64,000 bases of DNA. It comes from Candidatus Binatia bacterium (lineage in GTDB: Bacteria > Desulfobacterota > Binatia > Bin18). How positions within the stretch are numbered: position 1 is the stretch's first letter; every line of letters begins with the position of its first letter. The stretch is from positions 186,001 to 250,000 of the forward strand of contig JAJEFA010000009.1 in the NCBI GenBank assembly GCA_022820725.1, read 5' to 3'. The notes below the pieces were generated by a model. It had not been told where the DNA came from. It did no database searches and worked only from the letters and a program-made list of their open reading frames with translations. Below are positions 16,891 through 25,588 of the stretch, in pieces. Made by a program: the position numbers and the translations under genes.

Positions 16891-17187
16891 TCAGGAAGCC
16901 CGCCGCAACGCCCCTTCAACTACCGGAGGAATATCTATGAAAACAAAATCCTTCAGAGGGTAGAGATAGTCTTCGCCTTCGTTATCTATGACTCGAATAT
17001 ATTGAGATTGAGCCGCGCCTTCATCAGGAAGCACTTCATAAACTCGACGGGGGGTCAGCAAGTCCGCGTCGTCGGAATGGATGCAGATTGCAAACTTTTG
17101 CCTGGAATTTACCGGAGCAGCCATGCTGGTCAATCCAAGAATCTCTTCATCCTCATTTCTACTATTGAGTTCCAGATGCAGCACCAT
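16891..17187 (-). CDS. Small conserved-looking protein of unknown function
   Basis: 98 residues. I recognise no named family. The core FAICIHSDDADLLTPRRVYE followed by VLPDEGAAQSQYIRVIDNEG and DYLYPLKDFVFIDIP looks like a small beta barrel of the sort often annotated as hypothetical. The start at 17187 lies within the end of the upstream gene (26-base overlap) after a GAGCGGGGG ribosome-like site. A longer upstream extension would be antisense-like low-complexity sequence inside the neighbour, so I reject it. Overlap suggests co-translation with the upstream gene. Confidence 0.7.
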   Translation of the reverse strand: MVLHLELNSRNEDEEILGLTSMAAPVNSRQKFAICIHSDDADLLTPRRVYEVLPDEGAAQSQYIRVIDNEGEDYLYPLKDFVFIDIPPVVEGALRRAS

Positions 17188-17824
17188 CCCCCGCTCTTTT
17201 ATAAATCGTGACCGCGCAGGGCCGCCCGACGACCTCGCCTTTATCATTGAACTCGCCGTACTCCGATTGAAACACATCCATACCCCATTCCCTGGGCTGG
17301 GTGTCGAACCAGAGCTTGGTATGCCCGCAGTAATACAGGACATCTTTCTGGTGGAAACTCCAGGCATGCGGCTGCTTTGTCACCCCCAGCGCCGTGGGAT
17401 GACGCGCGGAGGTTGCGGCCTTGCCCTCCTGGAGCATGCGCCCGCCGCTCGGGCAGTAGTGCAGGAAAAACTGAAACTTCTCATCGTCTTCTTCGCAGGT
17501 GAAGTCGTAGCCGTGCGAGCGCAGGAACATGGCATAGGTTGTGGCCAGCAGAGCCGGGTCTTTGTCCCGGTAGGCTTCCAGCACCGGCCGCCAGAGTTTT
17601 TCGCCCACATAGCGCCAGGCGTCTTCCACCGCGTCCTCGCCCAGCTTTTCCTGGATGTAGTCGAGAAAGACCGCGGACATATCACCGTACAGGTCGTGAA
17701 TCGGACGACCCTCTTCCCAGATGTCGTCAACGGCCTTCAGCGCGTCTTGGGTGCGGCCGTCCCGAATGGCGGCCTTGGCCCGGTCGCGGGCGGTTTGCAT
17801 GAAGTCGTGGCGGGTACGTTTCAT
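17162..17824 (-). CDS. Unknown protein with CPSG and YYCGH motifs, in Rieske/formamidase run
   Basis: 220 residues. The helical N-terminus (DFMQTARDRAKAAIRDGRTQ) is followed by conserved-looking elements HYCPSGGRMLQEGKAA and FHQKDVLYYCGHTKLWFD, whose Cys/His residues might hold a metal. I have seen such proteins near Rieske oxygenase genes but cannot name a family. The ATG at 17824 has GGAGGAG eight bases upstream; a GTG nine codons earlier is possible but lacks this. It begins 23 bases after the formamidase stop and belongs to the same leftward transcript. Confidence 0.72.
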   Translation of the reverse strand: MKRTRHDFMQTARDRAKAAIRDGRTQDALKAVDDIWEEGRPIHDLYGDMSAVFLDYIQEKLGEDAVEDAWRYVGEKLWRPVLEAYRDKDPALLATTYAMFLRSHGYDFTCEEDDEKFQFFLHYCPSGGRMLQEGKAATSARHPTALGVTKQPHAWSFHQKDVLYYCGHTKLWFDTQPREWGMDVFQSEYGEFNDKGEVVGRPCAVTIYKRAGDGAASGTQ

Positions 17825-17847
17825 CGGCTGCTCCTCCACCGTCAGCT

Positions 17848-18972
17848 TCACACGAAGATATCGAGCGGTAAGAACGCCGAGACCACGAAGTTCGGGACGT
17901 CGACGAGTTCGCTGACTTTCAGGTCCACCGCCACACTACAAATGGCGTAGGCCTGCTGGCGGGTATAGCCGCGCTCGCTCACCAGATGGTCGACCATATT
18001 GAGCAAGGCGTTACGAGCCGCCAGGGTCGCGTCCTCGGAGTGGGCCACCCCGTCACGCGTATACGACTGGCCGGTGGTCGCAAAGAAGCGTTTGGGGGCG
18101 GCCATTTCCGGCGACGTATAATAGTCCTCACGGTAGAACTGCACCTCACGAATATTATGCTGAGCGGCCAGCCCCTTGAGGACATTGAAAGAACAGTAAC
18201 AGGTGGCCCCCATCTCGACTGCGGTCCCACAGGATTCCCCGTCTCCCTGAGCAAAATGAGCATCACCAACCGAGAGTAAGCCACCCGGCGTGGAGACGGG
18301 GAAGCGGATGGTCGTCCCCTTGGTGAGTTGCTTGATATCGAGATTCCCGCCGGTCTCATGCGGGGCAATGGTGCGCATGGCAGTCGAGGCAATACCGGCA
18401 TCCGCAGGAACCGCGTCTTTGGCCTCCGGCAGCAGGACCACGCCTCCACGTTCGGCCAGGTCGGCTTCGCGCTGATTGATCTGTTGCAGCAGTTCGTGCG
18501 AGGGCGCCAGACCGATGACACCCATAAACGGCGCGCCGGGAATGCGCACCCCAGGCAGGTCGTCAGAGGTCGCAAAGCCATTCTCAATCGTCCAGCGCAC
18601 GATATATGGCTCGGTAAAGTCGTTCCGCAAAAACCCGAAACCTGGCACCTGGACGGTAAAGCCAAAGGGTTGGGGCTCGACCTCGACCAGGGTGACCTCC
18701 AGGATATCGCCGGGTTGCGCGCCTTTGACATAGACCGGCCCGGTCAGCGGATGGACAACACCCAGGTTGGCGTTTTGCAAATCAGCCGCCGTGGTTGCCG
18801 GGCTGATAAAACCGTCAAAGGCATCCCGGGTTTCGAGCCCGACCACCTGGCCCGGCTCGACTTCCGCGACCGGTTCGATATCGGGATGCCAACGGTTGTG
18901 CCCACAGGCCGGTTCTTCCTGGAGTGTTTTGGAACGGTCGATCGCAATATAGGAGGCAGTCTCAATACTCAT
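17848..18972 (-). CDS. Acetamidase/formamidase family amide hydrolase
   Basis: 374 residues of the FmdA/AmdA family: HNRWHPDIEPVAEVEPGQVV near the start, GPVYVKGAQPGDILEVTLVE, GFGFLRNDF, and the later LLSVGDAHFAQGDGESCGTA with its conserved acidic and cysteine residues. These cytoplasmic enzymes hydrolyse short amides such as formamide to the acid and ammonia. The ATG at 18972 after GGGAGACG is chosen over a start 34 codons upstream that would run into the preceding gene. With dimethylformamidase 10 kb away it adds a second amide hydrolase expected to give formate. It sits between an NTF2-like gene and a gene of unknown function. Confidence 0.93.
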   Translation of the reverse strand: MSIETASYIAIDRSKTLQEEPACGHNRWHPDIEPVAEVEPGQVVGLETRDAFDGFISPATTAADLQNANLGVVHPLTGPVYVKGAQPGDILEVTLVEVEPQPFGFTVQVPGFGFLRNDFTEPYIVRWTIENGFATSDDLPGVRIPGAPFMGVIGLAPSHELLQQINQREADLAERGGVVLLPEAKDAVPADAGIASTAMRTIAPHETGGNLDIKQLTKGTTIRFPVSTPGGLLSVGDAHFAQGDGESCGTAVEMGATCYCSFNVLKGLAAQHNIREVQFYREDYYTSPEMAAPKRFFATTGQSYTRDGVAHSEDATLAARNALLNMVDHLVSERGYTRQQAYAICSVAVDLKVSELVDVPNFVVSAFLPLDIFV

Positions 18973-18992
18973 GGTTTTTCGTCTCCCTTCTC

Positions 18993-19490
18993 TCAGGGCA
19001 ACTGTTTCTTGGCCCAGCCTTCCGCATACGGACTCAGCAGTTTGAGGTTGAGGGCCACGCGGGTAAACTTCCACGCCCCATCGACCTGTTTGGCCAGTTC
19101 GCTCTCATAGGTGCCACCGATCCAAAAGGCGTCGTCTTCTCCGGTCTCCCGGTTGGGCATATTGGCCGTTTCCCACAGATACCAGAACGCGCTGGCCGTT
19201 TGGCCGCTTGGGTCCACGTCTACCGCGGGCGAGACCATATAGTGCAGGGTCCAACCGATAAACGCGCCCGACTCGGACAGGAACTGACGAATAGCCCCCT
19301 TGCCGGTGTACACCCCAAAGCGTTCCCCCCCGTCCCAGACTCCGGTGTCTGCAAACAGGGGAACCATAATGTCGGGATCATTACCCCGGTCTGCGCCCTG
19401 GGCGTAACGCACGACGAGAAGTTTGATCGCCTCAATGTCTTCCAGACGTTGGACGCGGGCTGCGAGTTGCTGGACGTCGACTTCGGCCAT
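18993..19490 (-). CDS. NTF2-like/SnoaL-fold protein
   Basis: 165 residues with the cone-shaped NTF2-like fold signature: DIEAIKLLVVRYAQGADRGN, then FADTGVWDGGERFGVYTGKG, and the terminal strands GTYESELAKQVDGAWKFTRV. The family includes the small subunits of ring-hydroxylating oxygenases, dehydratases and cyclases. The ATG at 19490 is preceded by GGAGAGGG with ideal spacing; an ATG at 19505 overlaps the upstream stop but has no ribosome site. Its position two genes after a Rieske alpha subunit makes a beta-subunit or accessory role attractive, which is inference. Confidence 0.85.
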   Translation of the reverse strand: MAEVDVQQLAARVQRLEDIEAIKLLVVRYAQGADRGNDPDIMVPLFADTGVWDGGERFGVYTGKGAIRQFLSESGAFIGWTLHYMVSPAVDVDPSGQTASAFWYLWETANMPNRETGEDDAFWIGGTYESELAKQVDGAWKFTRVALNLKLLSPYAEGWAKKQLP

Positions 19491-19504
19491 GTGGACCCTC
19501 TCCA

Positions 19505-19846
19505 TCAAGGTAAGCGGTCGGCGTGGACCGCAATAAAACGGGACTCGTCAAAGCTGTTGGGCACCCGCGGCTCACCCTTGTAACATTCGACAAACGGGGC
19601 AATCTCGGCAAACGACAGGCTGAGGTAGAAGAGTCGCTTGGCGTCGGCCGGGAGCTTGTCCAGTTCGTGCTGGTTCAAGTATTCCAGCATGGCATCGAGC
19701 CGGGGCAGCAGGACCTGGTACAGAGTGGTGAGTTCTCCGGCGGTGCTGGCAGCACGTTGCCGTTCCCGCTCACGCTGGGTCGCCAGGGACCAGTCCGCCA
19801 CAAAGACTTCGAGATCGGCAAACGGTTTGGGTAAAGTGGTGGCCAT
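19505..19846 (-). CDS. Unknown small helical protein following the Rieske oxygenase
   Basis: 113 residues, no recognised family. Sequence is helical and charged with few cysteines (AGELTTLYQVLLPRLDAMLE, LPADAKRLFYLSLSFAEIAP). It starts 9 bases after the Rieske alpha-subunit stop and its own stop touches the next possible start, so it is firmly inside the operon. A role as an accessory or structural partner of the oxygenase is possible. Nothing in it suggests an enzyme. Confidence 0.75.
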   Translation of the reverse strand: MATTLPKPFADLEVFVADWSLATQRERERQRAASTAGELTTLYQVLLPRLDAMLEYLNQHELDKLPADAKRLFYLSLSFAEIAPFVECYKGEPRVPNSFDESRFIAVHADRLP

Positions 19847-19855
19847 GGCTCGCCC

Positions 19856-21082
19856 CTAGGCGTTTCCGTTGGCGGCGTAAAAGCCAACGTAGTCTTCGAG
19901 TACTTTATAGCTATGGCGAATCAGGATTTCCTGCTCTTGCAGATGGAAGTGGGTCTTCACCCCGGAGGAGAGCGCCTCCTGGGTTGCTTCCATGGTCCCC
20001 GTGTCTTCGAGCCAGGCGTTCCGCAGTACCGTATTATTAAACTCCTGGGCAAACCGCTCGCCCGGCGTCGTGGCCGGCGGCCAGTAGGCGCGGCCTTCCC
20101 ATAGTGTGCGGTCCACGTCGAGCGGCCAGAACTGATGTGTGAACCACATACCCGGCAGAACATGTAGAATCAGGTTGGGAAAGATCACGTCCAGGTCAAA
20201 GCCGAATTCCGCACTCCGGGTAGGATTGACCTCGGGCGGGAGTTGGTCTTGGGCCGCGGACCGTTTTGTTACGGTTTCGCCAAACCGGTAGGCCACCGCT
20301 GCAGCCGGGCTCGGCTTGTGGTGAGGGTTGCCGTACACAATGCAGGAGCGGTGCGGGCCATAGAAGCGCACCTCGGGCAGATGACACATGGGGTTGTTCT
20401 TGCCCGTAAACGTGTCCGGGTAGGACCGGCCGTGGATCACATTCACGTGATAGCCCTCGGAGAAGGCATCCAGGGCGACCTTCCAGTTACACCGAATCTC
20501 GGTTTGATAGGCGTACCGCGCCTTCAGGTCGGCATACGGAAAGCTGCCCATGCGTTGGCCCAGCTCACCCAGATAGTCCTCCAGTGACTGCGCCGGCTGC
20601 GGGTCTATATTGGCAAACAGAAAGCCCTGCCAGAGTTCGGTCGCCACCGGCACCAGACCATTGTCGGTTTTGTCGAGGTTGTGAAAAAACGCTTCATCCG
20701 GCACGCCGACCAACTGGCCGTGCGTATCATAGACCCAGCCGTGGAATTTGCACGAAAAGTTCCGACAGCTTCCCCGCTCTTCCCAGGCCAGCTTATTGCC
20801 GCGGTGCGAGCAGATATTGTGAAAGCCCCGGATAGTCCCGTCCTGTCCGCGGACAAAAATCACCGAGGTCCGACAGGCTTTGAGGTTACGCACCATATAG
20901 TCACCGGGACGGGGGATTTCTTCCTCACGGCCCACGTATAGCCAGACTTTGCGGAACACTCGTTCGCGCTCCAACTCAAAATAGGCGGGGGAAATACAGG
21001 GTTCGGTTGGCACGGGGTCGGTTCCCAACTCGGGATACTCTTCCGACCAGCGTTTATCGACATCAAAGATAGCGGTTGTCAT
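19856..21082 (-). CDS. Rieske non-haem iron oxygenase alpha subunit
   Basis: 408 residues. The Rieske 2Fe-2S motif is Cys91-x-His93 and Cys111-x2-His114 (CSHRGNK and CKFHGW), and the mononuclear iron ligands His212 and His217 (EGYHVNVIHG) follow the conserved Asp-containing DAFSEGYH. The C-terminal third carries aromatic-rich substrate-domain strands. Such enzymes hydroxylate or dihydroxylate aromatic or alicyclic substrates and need a ferredoxin/reductase, neither of which is visible here. The gene follows a luciferase-like monooxygenase at 116 bases and leads into two small genes, one NTF2-like. The substrate is unknown. Confidence 0.95.
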   Translation of the reverse strand: MTTAIFDVDKRWSEEYPELGTDPVPTEPCISPAYFELERERVFRKVWLYVGREEEIPRPGDYMVRNLKACRTSVIFVRGQDGTIRGFHNICSHRGNKLAWEERGSCRNFSCKFHGWVYDTHGQLVGVPDEAFFHNLDKTDNGLVPVATELWQGFLFANIDPQPAQSLEDYLGELGQRMGSFPYADLKARYAYQTEIRCNWKVALDAFSEGYHVNVIHGRSYPDTFTGKNNPMCHLPEVRFYGPHRSCIVYGNPHHKPSPAAAVAYRFGETVTKRSAAQDQLPPEVNPTRSAEFGFDLDVIFPNLILHVLPGMWFTHQFWPLDVDRTLWEGRAYWPPATTPGERFAQEFNNTVLRNAWLEDTGTMEATQEALSSGVKTHFHLQEQEILIRHSYKVLEDYVGFYAANGNA

Positions 21083-21198
21083 ATCTCTCCCCTATGTGCC
21101 GCATCAGCGGCGGGGTGGGTTTGCCCCGGCTCGGAGGCCCCCCGCGTCTGGCGAGCGCTGGTTTCTGGAAATATGCAGCAGACATCTGTCTGGCCGGT

Positions 21199-22290
21199 TT
21201 ACGCATTTTGCACTTCAGCCTGCATCATGGGCATGACTTTTTTGGCAAATAAATCCTGGGTTCTCAGCGCCCGGTCTTTATCAATACCGCCATAGTGGCT
21301 GATTACGATCATTTCGTCGAACCGGAACTCTTTCCACAGCGCCAGCAGTTGTTTGCCCACGGTGTCCGGCGACCCGACACACACAATACCGGCCTCGACG
21401 AGTTCCTCGTACGAGAGATTGCGGAGGTTCGGAAAATCGTCCGCGGCGTAAAACGCATAGCCGGCGTCGATCAGACGCTGTTTTTCTGCCGGAGTGCTTC
21501 TGGCCAGCGAGTCCATGGGCGACACGTTGAAGTCGATAAAATGACGGACCGGCTGCTCAGCCTCGCGCAGAGCGGTCTGGTCATCCTCGGCAATATAGAT
21601 GGCCTTGACCCAGCCAAGGTAAGAGGGTTTTCCGGCCTGATGGCAGGCCTGGCGATACAGCTTAGCCGGTTCCCGAAACACCGAGGTTGGAGCCGGTCCC
21701 CCAATGCATACCCCCCACTCTCTTTGAGCCGCCAGGCTGAACCACTTGGCGCTGGTGCCGACTTGAAAAATTTGGGGATGCGGTTTCTGGTAGGGTTTGG
21801 GCACTACCGACAGGTCTTTGACCTGGTAATACTTGCCGTCGTACGAGAATCGCTCTTCGGTCCAGGCCTTGATCAGAATATCGAGCGCCTCAATATAGCG
21901 CTCCTGGTTCTCTTCCATCACGATATTGGCCGGTTCATTCAGCCAGGCGTGCCCTCGCCCGACCCCGCACTCAATCCGGCCCCTGGTCAGAATATCCGCT
22001 TCCGCGATTTCACCCGCCAGAATCATGGGATTGTGCAGCGGCAGCGTATGGCACAGCGTGCGGAAGCGAATCCGGGTGGTCCGCTCGGCCAGGGTACAGT
22101 ACAGGGCCAGCGGATTGGGATTGATGGCGAATTGTTCAAAGAACGGATGTTCGAGCGTGGTAAAAACGGAGAAACCGTTTTGATCGGCATGAATACCGAG
22201 GGCGATCACATCTTCGATCAGCTGGGCGTGGTCTCTACCGGGGGGGCACTGAAACTCGACATAGGTCCCGAAGCGCAGGGGTTGTGACAT
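21199..22290 (-). CDS. Luciferase-like (LLM) flavin-dependent monooxygenase
   Basis: 363 residues of the bacterial luciferase TIM-barrel family: [61 protein letters not shown] and the closing [16 protein letters not shown] element. Members use reduced FMN or F420. It is the first gene of the leftward run containing the Rieske oxygenase, and may supply or consume an intermediate of the same pathway. No close functional assignment is possible from sequence; two further LLM enzymes occur in the window. Confidence 0.92.
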   Translation of the reverse strand: MSQPLRFGTYVEFQCPPGRDHAQLIEDVIALGIHADQNGFSVFTTLEHPFFEQFAINPNPLALYCTLAERTTRIRFRTLCHTLPLHNPMILAGEIAEADILTRGRIECGVGRGHAWLNEPANIVMEENQERYIEALDILIKAWTEERFSYDGKYYQVKDLSVVPKPYQKPHPQIFQVGTSAKWFSLAAQREWGVCIGGPAPTSVFREPAKLYRQACHQAGKPSYLGWVKAIYIAEDDQTALREAEQPVRHFIDFNVSPMDSLARSTPAEKQRLIDAGYAFYAADDFPNLRNLSYEELVEAGIVCVGSPDTVGKQLLALWKEFRFDEMIVISHYGGIDKDRALRTQDLFAKKVMPMMQAEVQNA

Positions 22291-22368
22291 GCGGCCATCC
22301 TTCTTTTGACAACTGTCTGTATTGTCACATATAGGCTGATTCTGACAAGGCCGGACGCTCTCTTTGCT

Positions 22369-22403
22369 CCCTCTCCCCTTGAGGGAGAGGGCTGGGGTGA
22401 GGG
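22369..22403. repeat. CCCTCTCCC/GGGAGAGGG extragenic repeat
   Basis: A palindrome with nine-base arms (22369-22377 and 22383-22391) is followed by GCTGGGGTGAGGG. This exact type of element is widely scattered between genes in many GC-rich bacteria. It lies in the 204-base divergent gap between the LLM and GST genes. Confidence 0.85.
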
Positions 22404-22494
22404 GGACAAGACAAATACGGACTCCTCGACATCGACACCCCCGTCAGTCTTGGCTAGGCTACGCGCTAGCATCATTCAAAGGGGGACACCCAGC

Positions 22495-23190
22495 ATGATC
22501 GATCTGTATACCTGGCCAACGCCGAACGGACATAAGGTTCATATTTTCCTGGAAGAGACGGGGCTGGAGTACGCCGTCATTCCGGTAAACATCCTAACCG
22601 GAGATCAATTCGACCCCGAGTTCTTGAAAATCAGCCCAAACAATAAAATGCCGGCCATGGTGGACCGAGACGGGCCGGACGGTAAGCCGTATGCCGTGTT
22701 TGAATCCGGCGCCATGCTGCTCTACCTGGCGGAAAAAACGGGCCAATTCATGCCCTCGGACATGGCCGAGCGTTATACGGTTATCCAATGGCTGATGTTT
22801 CAGATGGGCGGCATCGGTCCCATGCTGGGGCAGGCGCATCACTTCCGATTATACGCACCGGAAAAGATCGAGTATGCCTTTAATCGGTATACGAATGAAG
22901 CCACTCGCTTATACCGCGTGGTGGACATCCGGCTGGCCGAGATCGAGTATCTGGCCGGGGACTATTCGATTGCCGACATGGCGACCTACCCCTGGCTGCG
23001 GTACCACGAAAATCAGGGTCAGAAGCTGGAGGACTATCCACACCTCAAGCGCTGGTACGATGCCATCAGCGCGCGGCCGGCAGTCCAACGAGGGCTCGCC
23101 GTGCTCGAAGAAGAGAGCCGCTCCCCACAGCAGATGGACCAGCAGGCCAAGAATCTGCTGTTCGGTGCCGGTCAGTACGAGAAACGTTAG
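22495..23190 (+). CDS. Glutathione S-transferase family protein (YfcG/Ure2-like)
   Basis: 231 residues. The thioredoxin-like N-domain begins [20 protein letters not shown], with [11 protein letters not shown] as the glutathione-binding cis-Pro loop and [12 protein letters not shown] following; the helical C-domain includes [12 protein letters not shown] (the N-capping/hydrophobic staple motif) . It matches the nu-class YfcG disulfide-bond reductases. The ATG at 22495 is chosen by homology; an upstream in-frame extension reads through the extragenic repeat and is rejected. It is a single gene, perhaps detoxifying products of the nearby oxygenases. Confidence 0.92.
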   Translation: MIDLYTWPTPNGHKVHIFLEETGLEYAVIPVNILTGDQFDPEFLKISPNNKMPAMVDRDGPDGKPYAVFESGAMLLYLAEKTGQFMPSDMAERYTVIQWLMFQMGGIGPMLGQAHHFRLYAPEKIEYAFNRYTNEATRLYRVVDIRLAEIEYLAGDYSIADMATYPWLRYHENQGQKLEDYPHLKRWYDAISARPAVQRGLAVLEEESRSPQQMDQQAKNLLFGAGQYEKR

Positions 23191-23233
23191 GCCCGGCCGG
23201 ATTATGATAGAGTCCCCGTCATTCTTTGTGGCG

Positions 23234-23337
23234 CCCCTGCAATTTTACAGGGGACAAAAGCGACAGGATTAGGTAGAGAAGGGTCAAGACCCTGCTGCAG
23301 GCTGAGGCAAAGCCTCACACACCCGATCGAAACTCGA
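23234..23337 (+). ncRNA. Hairpin-rich leader upstream of a 39-codon gene
   Basis: About 140 bases before the small gene at 23376 hold five compact inverted repeats: CCCCTG/CAGGGG (23234-23253), GGGTC/GACCC (23281-23292), CCTGC/GCAGG (23291-23301), GAGGC/GCCTC (23304-23316) and TCGA/TCGA (23327-23337). Overlap of the second and third allows alternative pairing. It matches no riboswitch consensus I know. It could be an attenuator, an sRNA or just the GST terminator region. Confidence 0.4.
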
Positions 23338-23375
23338 AGGGTTTGGGATATTTCATCTTTGTAAGGAGCTGGCGT

Positions 23376-23495
23376 ATGAAGCTTCTCGCAATCGCACTTA
23401 TTGGCCTTGCCGTCACTCTCGGCTTTACCCCTTCACCCCTTGCGCCTTTTGCCCTGGCTGGCGGTGTATACGGCCTTTACCTGCTGGTGAAATAA
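23376..23495 (+). CDS. 39-residue hydrophobic (membrane) peptide
   Basis: A short frame starts at 23376 after TAAGGAGCTGGCGT, a strong and well-spaced ribosome site, and encodes MKLLAIALIGLAVTLGFTPS followed by a second hydrophobic stretch ending GLYLLVK. It contains one or two short membrane helices with basic ends and no lipobox. The combination of ribosome site, composition and structured leader supports a real gene although it is very small. No family is recognised. The following 130 bases to the next gene contain nothing I can identify. Confidence 0.6.
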   Translation: MKLLAIALIGLAVTLGFTPSPLAPFALAGGVYGLYLLVK

Positions 23496-23629
23496 TGGGT
23501 CTGCCATAGTCCAAACCCACGATCGGTTCCTCCACGCACGCGGGGATAGACCGAAGGGAAGTGCGACTCGCAGGGCATTAAATTGGCCTGTTGAGAAGAT
23601 CATGCCCGATTTTGTGGGCTGAGGCGCAG

Positions 23630-24964
23630 TCACTCTTTCAGCCTGAACGGTTCGGGCCGCCTCTGCCAATACGGCCGGGCTTCGGCCTGGTGCCGTACAC
23701 CGTGTAAGCGGATACGGTCGGTCGTATTGAGCAGCAGCGGCATAACATCCGCCCCACGGATGTGACCGAGTCCGCCGGATATTACTGCGCGTTCGTGAAA
23801 CGTGGTTACCGGGTCAGACAAGACGTTGGGTCCGCCGGCAAGCAGTATGGGTATAGCCTCGCCCGAATGGATGAGCGGCCCACTGCTCGGCGTGGCGTGG
23901 TCGCCGGTCACCACAACGACGAAGTCGGATTGATTGGCAACTCGCTCGACAACCGGACCGAGCGCGGCATCAAGCGCCTCAACGGCCCGCATTTTACCCA
24001 GCGGGTCTTTGCGATGGGCGACCACGTCCGGGGCCTTGGAGTGGACGTGCACGAACTCATACCCCTGGGCGAAAAGGGAGTCCGCAGCGCACAGTTTCTG
24101 TCTGAAATCCGCGGTGGTATCGGTCTCCCGCGGAGTGGAAACTGGCGTCATGCCGCACACACGGGCAATGCCGACGTATAGGGGATAGTTCTCAATGCTG
24201 GCCGCACGCAGGCCGTTTTGCTCCTGGAACGGCGCGACATCGGGCCGCACCGCGGCCCACTTGGTGAGGACAAAATTGATGCTAGCGCAGCCGCGCGCCT
24301 GGCGGTCCCGGTTCAGCGGATGCCGGCTGAGTTGGTGATGCGCCCAACTCAGATAGGCGTTGAGTGCGGCGGCGGTGCGTGCGGCAGCCTGCGGGTGTCG
24401 GGATTCCGCCAGGGGCTGCGCGCGCACAGCATAGGCGTTGTTATAGAATGGATCGACATCGGTAATGTCTCGGCTCGGATGGCCGTGCAGCGTCAGGATG
24501 GCTTCACAACGCCCGCAGGAGGTCAAGACAAATTGCAGCCCGTGGGTTTCGTACGTGGCGATGGCTGCACACAGCCGGTCACACGCCTCCTCATCCTGGG
24601 CTTGCCGTTTTTCCCACAGGAGAGTGTCCCGGCGCACTTTGCCGTCGATGACCGTTGTCTCGGCAAAACTTGCCAGCAGCACAACAGACCCGGGCGGCAC
24701 CTCAAATCCCCGGCCAATGGCCTCAAACGCGGCCCGGCCGGGGAATTGCTCTAAACCATAGCCAAACAGAATGAAGTGCGCGGTTTCGCTCTCCAGGGGA
24801 ACGCCGGGAGTGAGCGGTGTGAGCAAACCGGTGGTGCCGAGGGCGGCCAGTTGATCCAGGTGTGGGGTATGGGCCGCCTCAAGCGGGGTTTGTCCATTCA
24901 GGACAGGCTGGGGTCGGTCGGCCAGCCCGTCAAGAACAATGAAAAGAATAGGCAAGGAGGGCAT
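23630..24964 (-). CDS. apgM: 2,3-bisphosphoglycerate-independent phosphoglycerate mutase, archaeal type
   Basis: 444 residues of the alkaline-phosphatase superfamily. Metal motifs are ILFIVLDGLADRP at the N-terminus, GVPLESETAHF near the nucleophile position, HVHSKAPDVVAHRKDPLGK, and VVTGDHATPSSGPLIHSGE near the end; the length suits archaeal-type ApgM rather than the 510-residue bacterial GpmI. The usual reaction is 3- to 2-phosphoglycerate interconversion in glycolysis. The nucleophilic Ser/Thr is not certain. It lies 9 bases downstream of a similarly archaeal-type NMN adenylyltransferase gene in one transcript. Confidence 0.85.
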   Translation of the reverse strand: MPSLPILFIVLDGLADRPQPVLNGQTPLEAAHTPHLDQLAALGTTGLLTPLTPGVPLESETAHFILFGYGLEQFPGRAAFEAIGRGFEVPPGSVVLLASFAETTVIDGKVRRDTLLWEKRQAQDEEACDRLCAAIATYETHGLQFVLTSCGRCEAILTLHGHPSRDITDVDPFYNNAYAVRAQPLAESRHPQAAARTAAALNAYLSWAHHQLSRHPLNRDRQARGCASINFVLTKWAAVRPDVAPFQEQNGLRAASIENYPLYVGIARVCGMTPVSTPRETDTTADFRQKLCAADSLFAQGYEFVHVHSKAPDVVAHRKDPLGKMRAVEALDAALGPVVERVANQSDFVVVVTGDHATPSSGPLIHSGEAIPILLAGGPNVLSDPVTTFHERAVISGGLGHIRGADVMPLLLNTTDRIRLHGVRHQAEARPYWQRRPEPFRLKE

Positions 24965-24973
24965 GAGCAGCGC

Positions 24974-25528
24974 TTACACGAGCGTGCGGCAAGCCAGTCG
25001 CTCGGGAGCCCCAATCTGCTTCAGGACTGTGTCCACGCCGCGCGGCACGCGGTGTTCCCAGCCATGTCCCTGGCTTAAACAGCGGCGGACCGCACGGCCG
25101 CTCTCCTGCTTGGTCGCGCCGGGATCAAGGATTTCGACCTGCCACCCAGCCGCTTGGAGACGGGCGACTTTCTCCCTGCCCCACTCCGAGAATACGCGGA
25201 TAAACTGCACGGTCTCCTTGGGGCAATAATACGCCCAGCGCTCGGACGCATGAATGGGAAAAGGCACGATAGAGATACGACTCAACTCAACCGCTGCCTC
25301 GACCAGGGCGGCCCGAATCATCCACTGTCGCTCAAAAAAGGTAAAAGGGTTGGCCTCCGGTGTATGCCGCTGGGTATCCGCGGCCTCTGATTGCGTTTCG
25401 GCTGGGTCAGGATTGGTGATGCCAATAATCAGATGCTCACTGCGCCTGAGCGCCTCCTGGGTGTAGCGCAGATGGCCGGTATGAAAGGGCTGAAAGCGAC
25501 CATGGACCATGCCGTAGCGCACGCGCAT
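24974..25528 (-). CDS. nadM: Nicotinamide-nucleotide adenylyltransferase, archaeal (NadM) type
   Basis: 184 residues of the nucleotidyltransferase fold. The signature GRFQPFHTGHLRYTQEAL contains the HxGH ATP motif, and HLIIGITNPDPAE and FFERQWMIRAALVE match the archaeal NadM/NMNAT type rather than bacterial NadD. It makes NAD from NMN and ATP. The C-terminal part is longer and ends CLSQGHGWEHRVP, where the second ISSTxxR-like motif is modified to SGRAVRRCLSQG. It precedes apgM by 9 bases; a regulatory or salvage role for the pair is inferred. Confidence 0.88.
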   Translation of the reverse strand: MRVRYGMVHGRFQPFHTGHLRYTQEALRRSEHLIIGITNPDPAETQSEAADTQRHTPEANPFTFFERQWMIRAALVEAAVELSRISIVPFPIHASERWAYYCPKETVQFIRVFSEWGREKVARLQAAGWQVEILDPGATKQESGRAVRRCLSQGHGWEHRVPRGVDTVLKQIGAPERLACRTLV

Positions 25529-25588
25529 ATCCGTTGCCTATCCCATGCGGAGCACAGGGGCAAGGAAAGAGGGGTGCCTGCGCCTCCT

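Noticed and set aside
20400..20420. Fourth copy of the GTAAACGTGTCC repeat inside the Rieske gene
   Set aside because: Only a short half-site matches and the Rieske reading frame explains the sequence.
23281..23337. Cyclic-di-GMP (GEMM) riboswitch, suggested by GGCAAAGCC
   Set aside because: The other conserved joining and tetraloop-receptor elements are missing; the match is a simple GAGGC/GCCTC hairpin.
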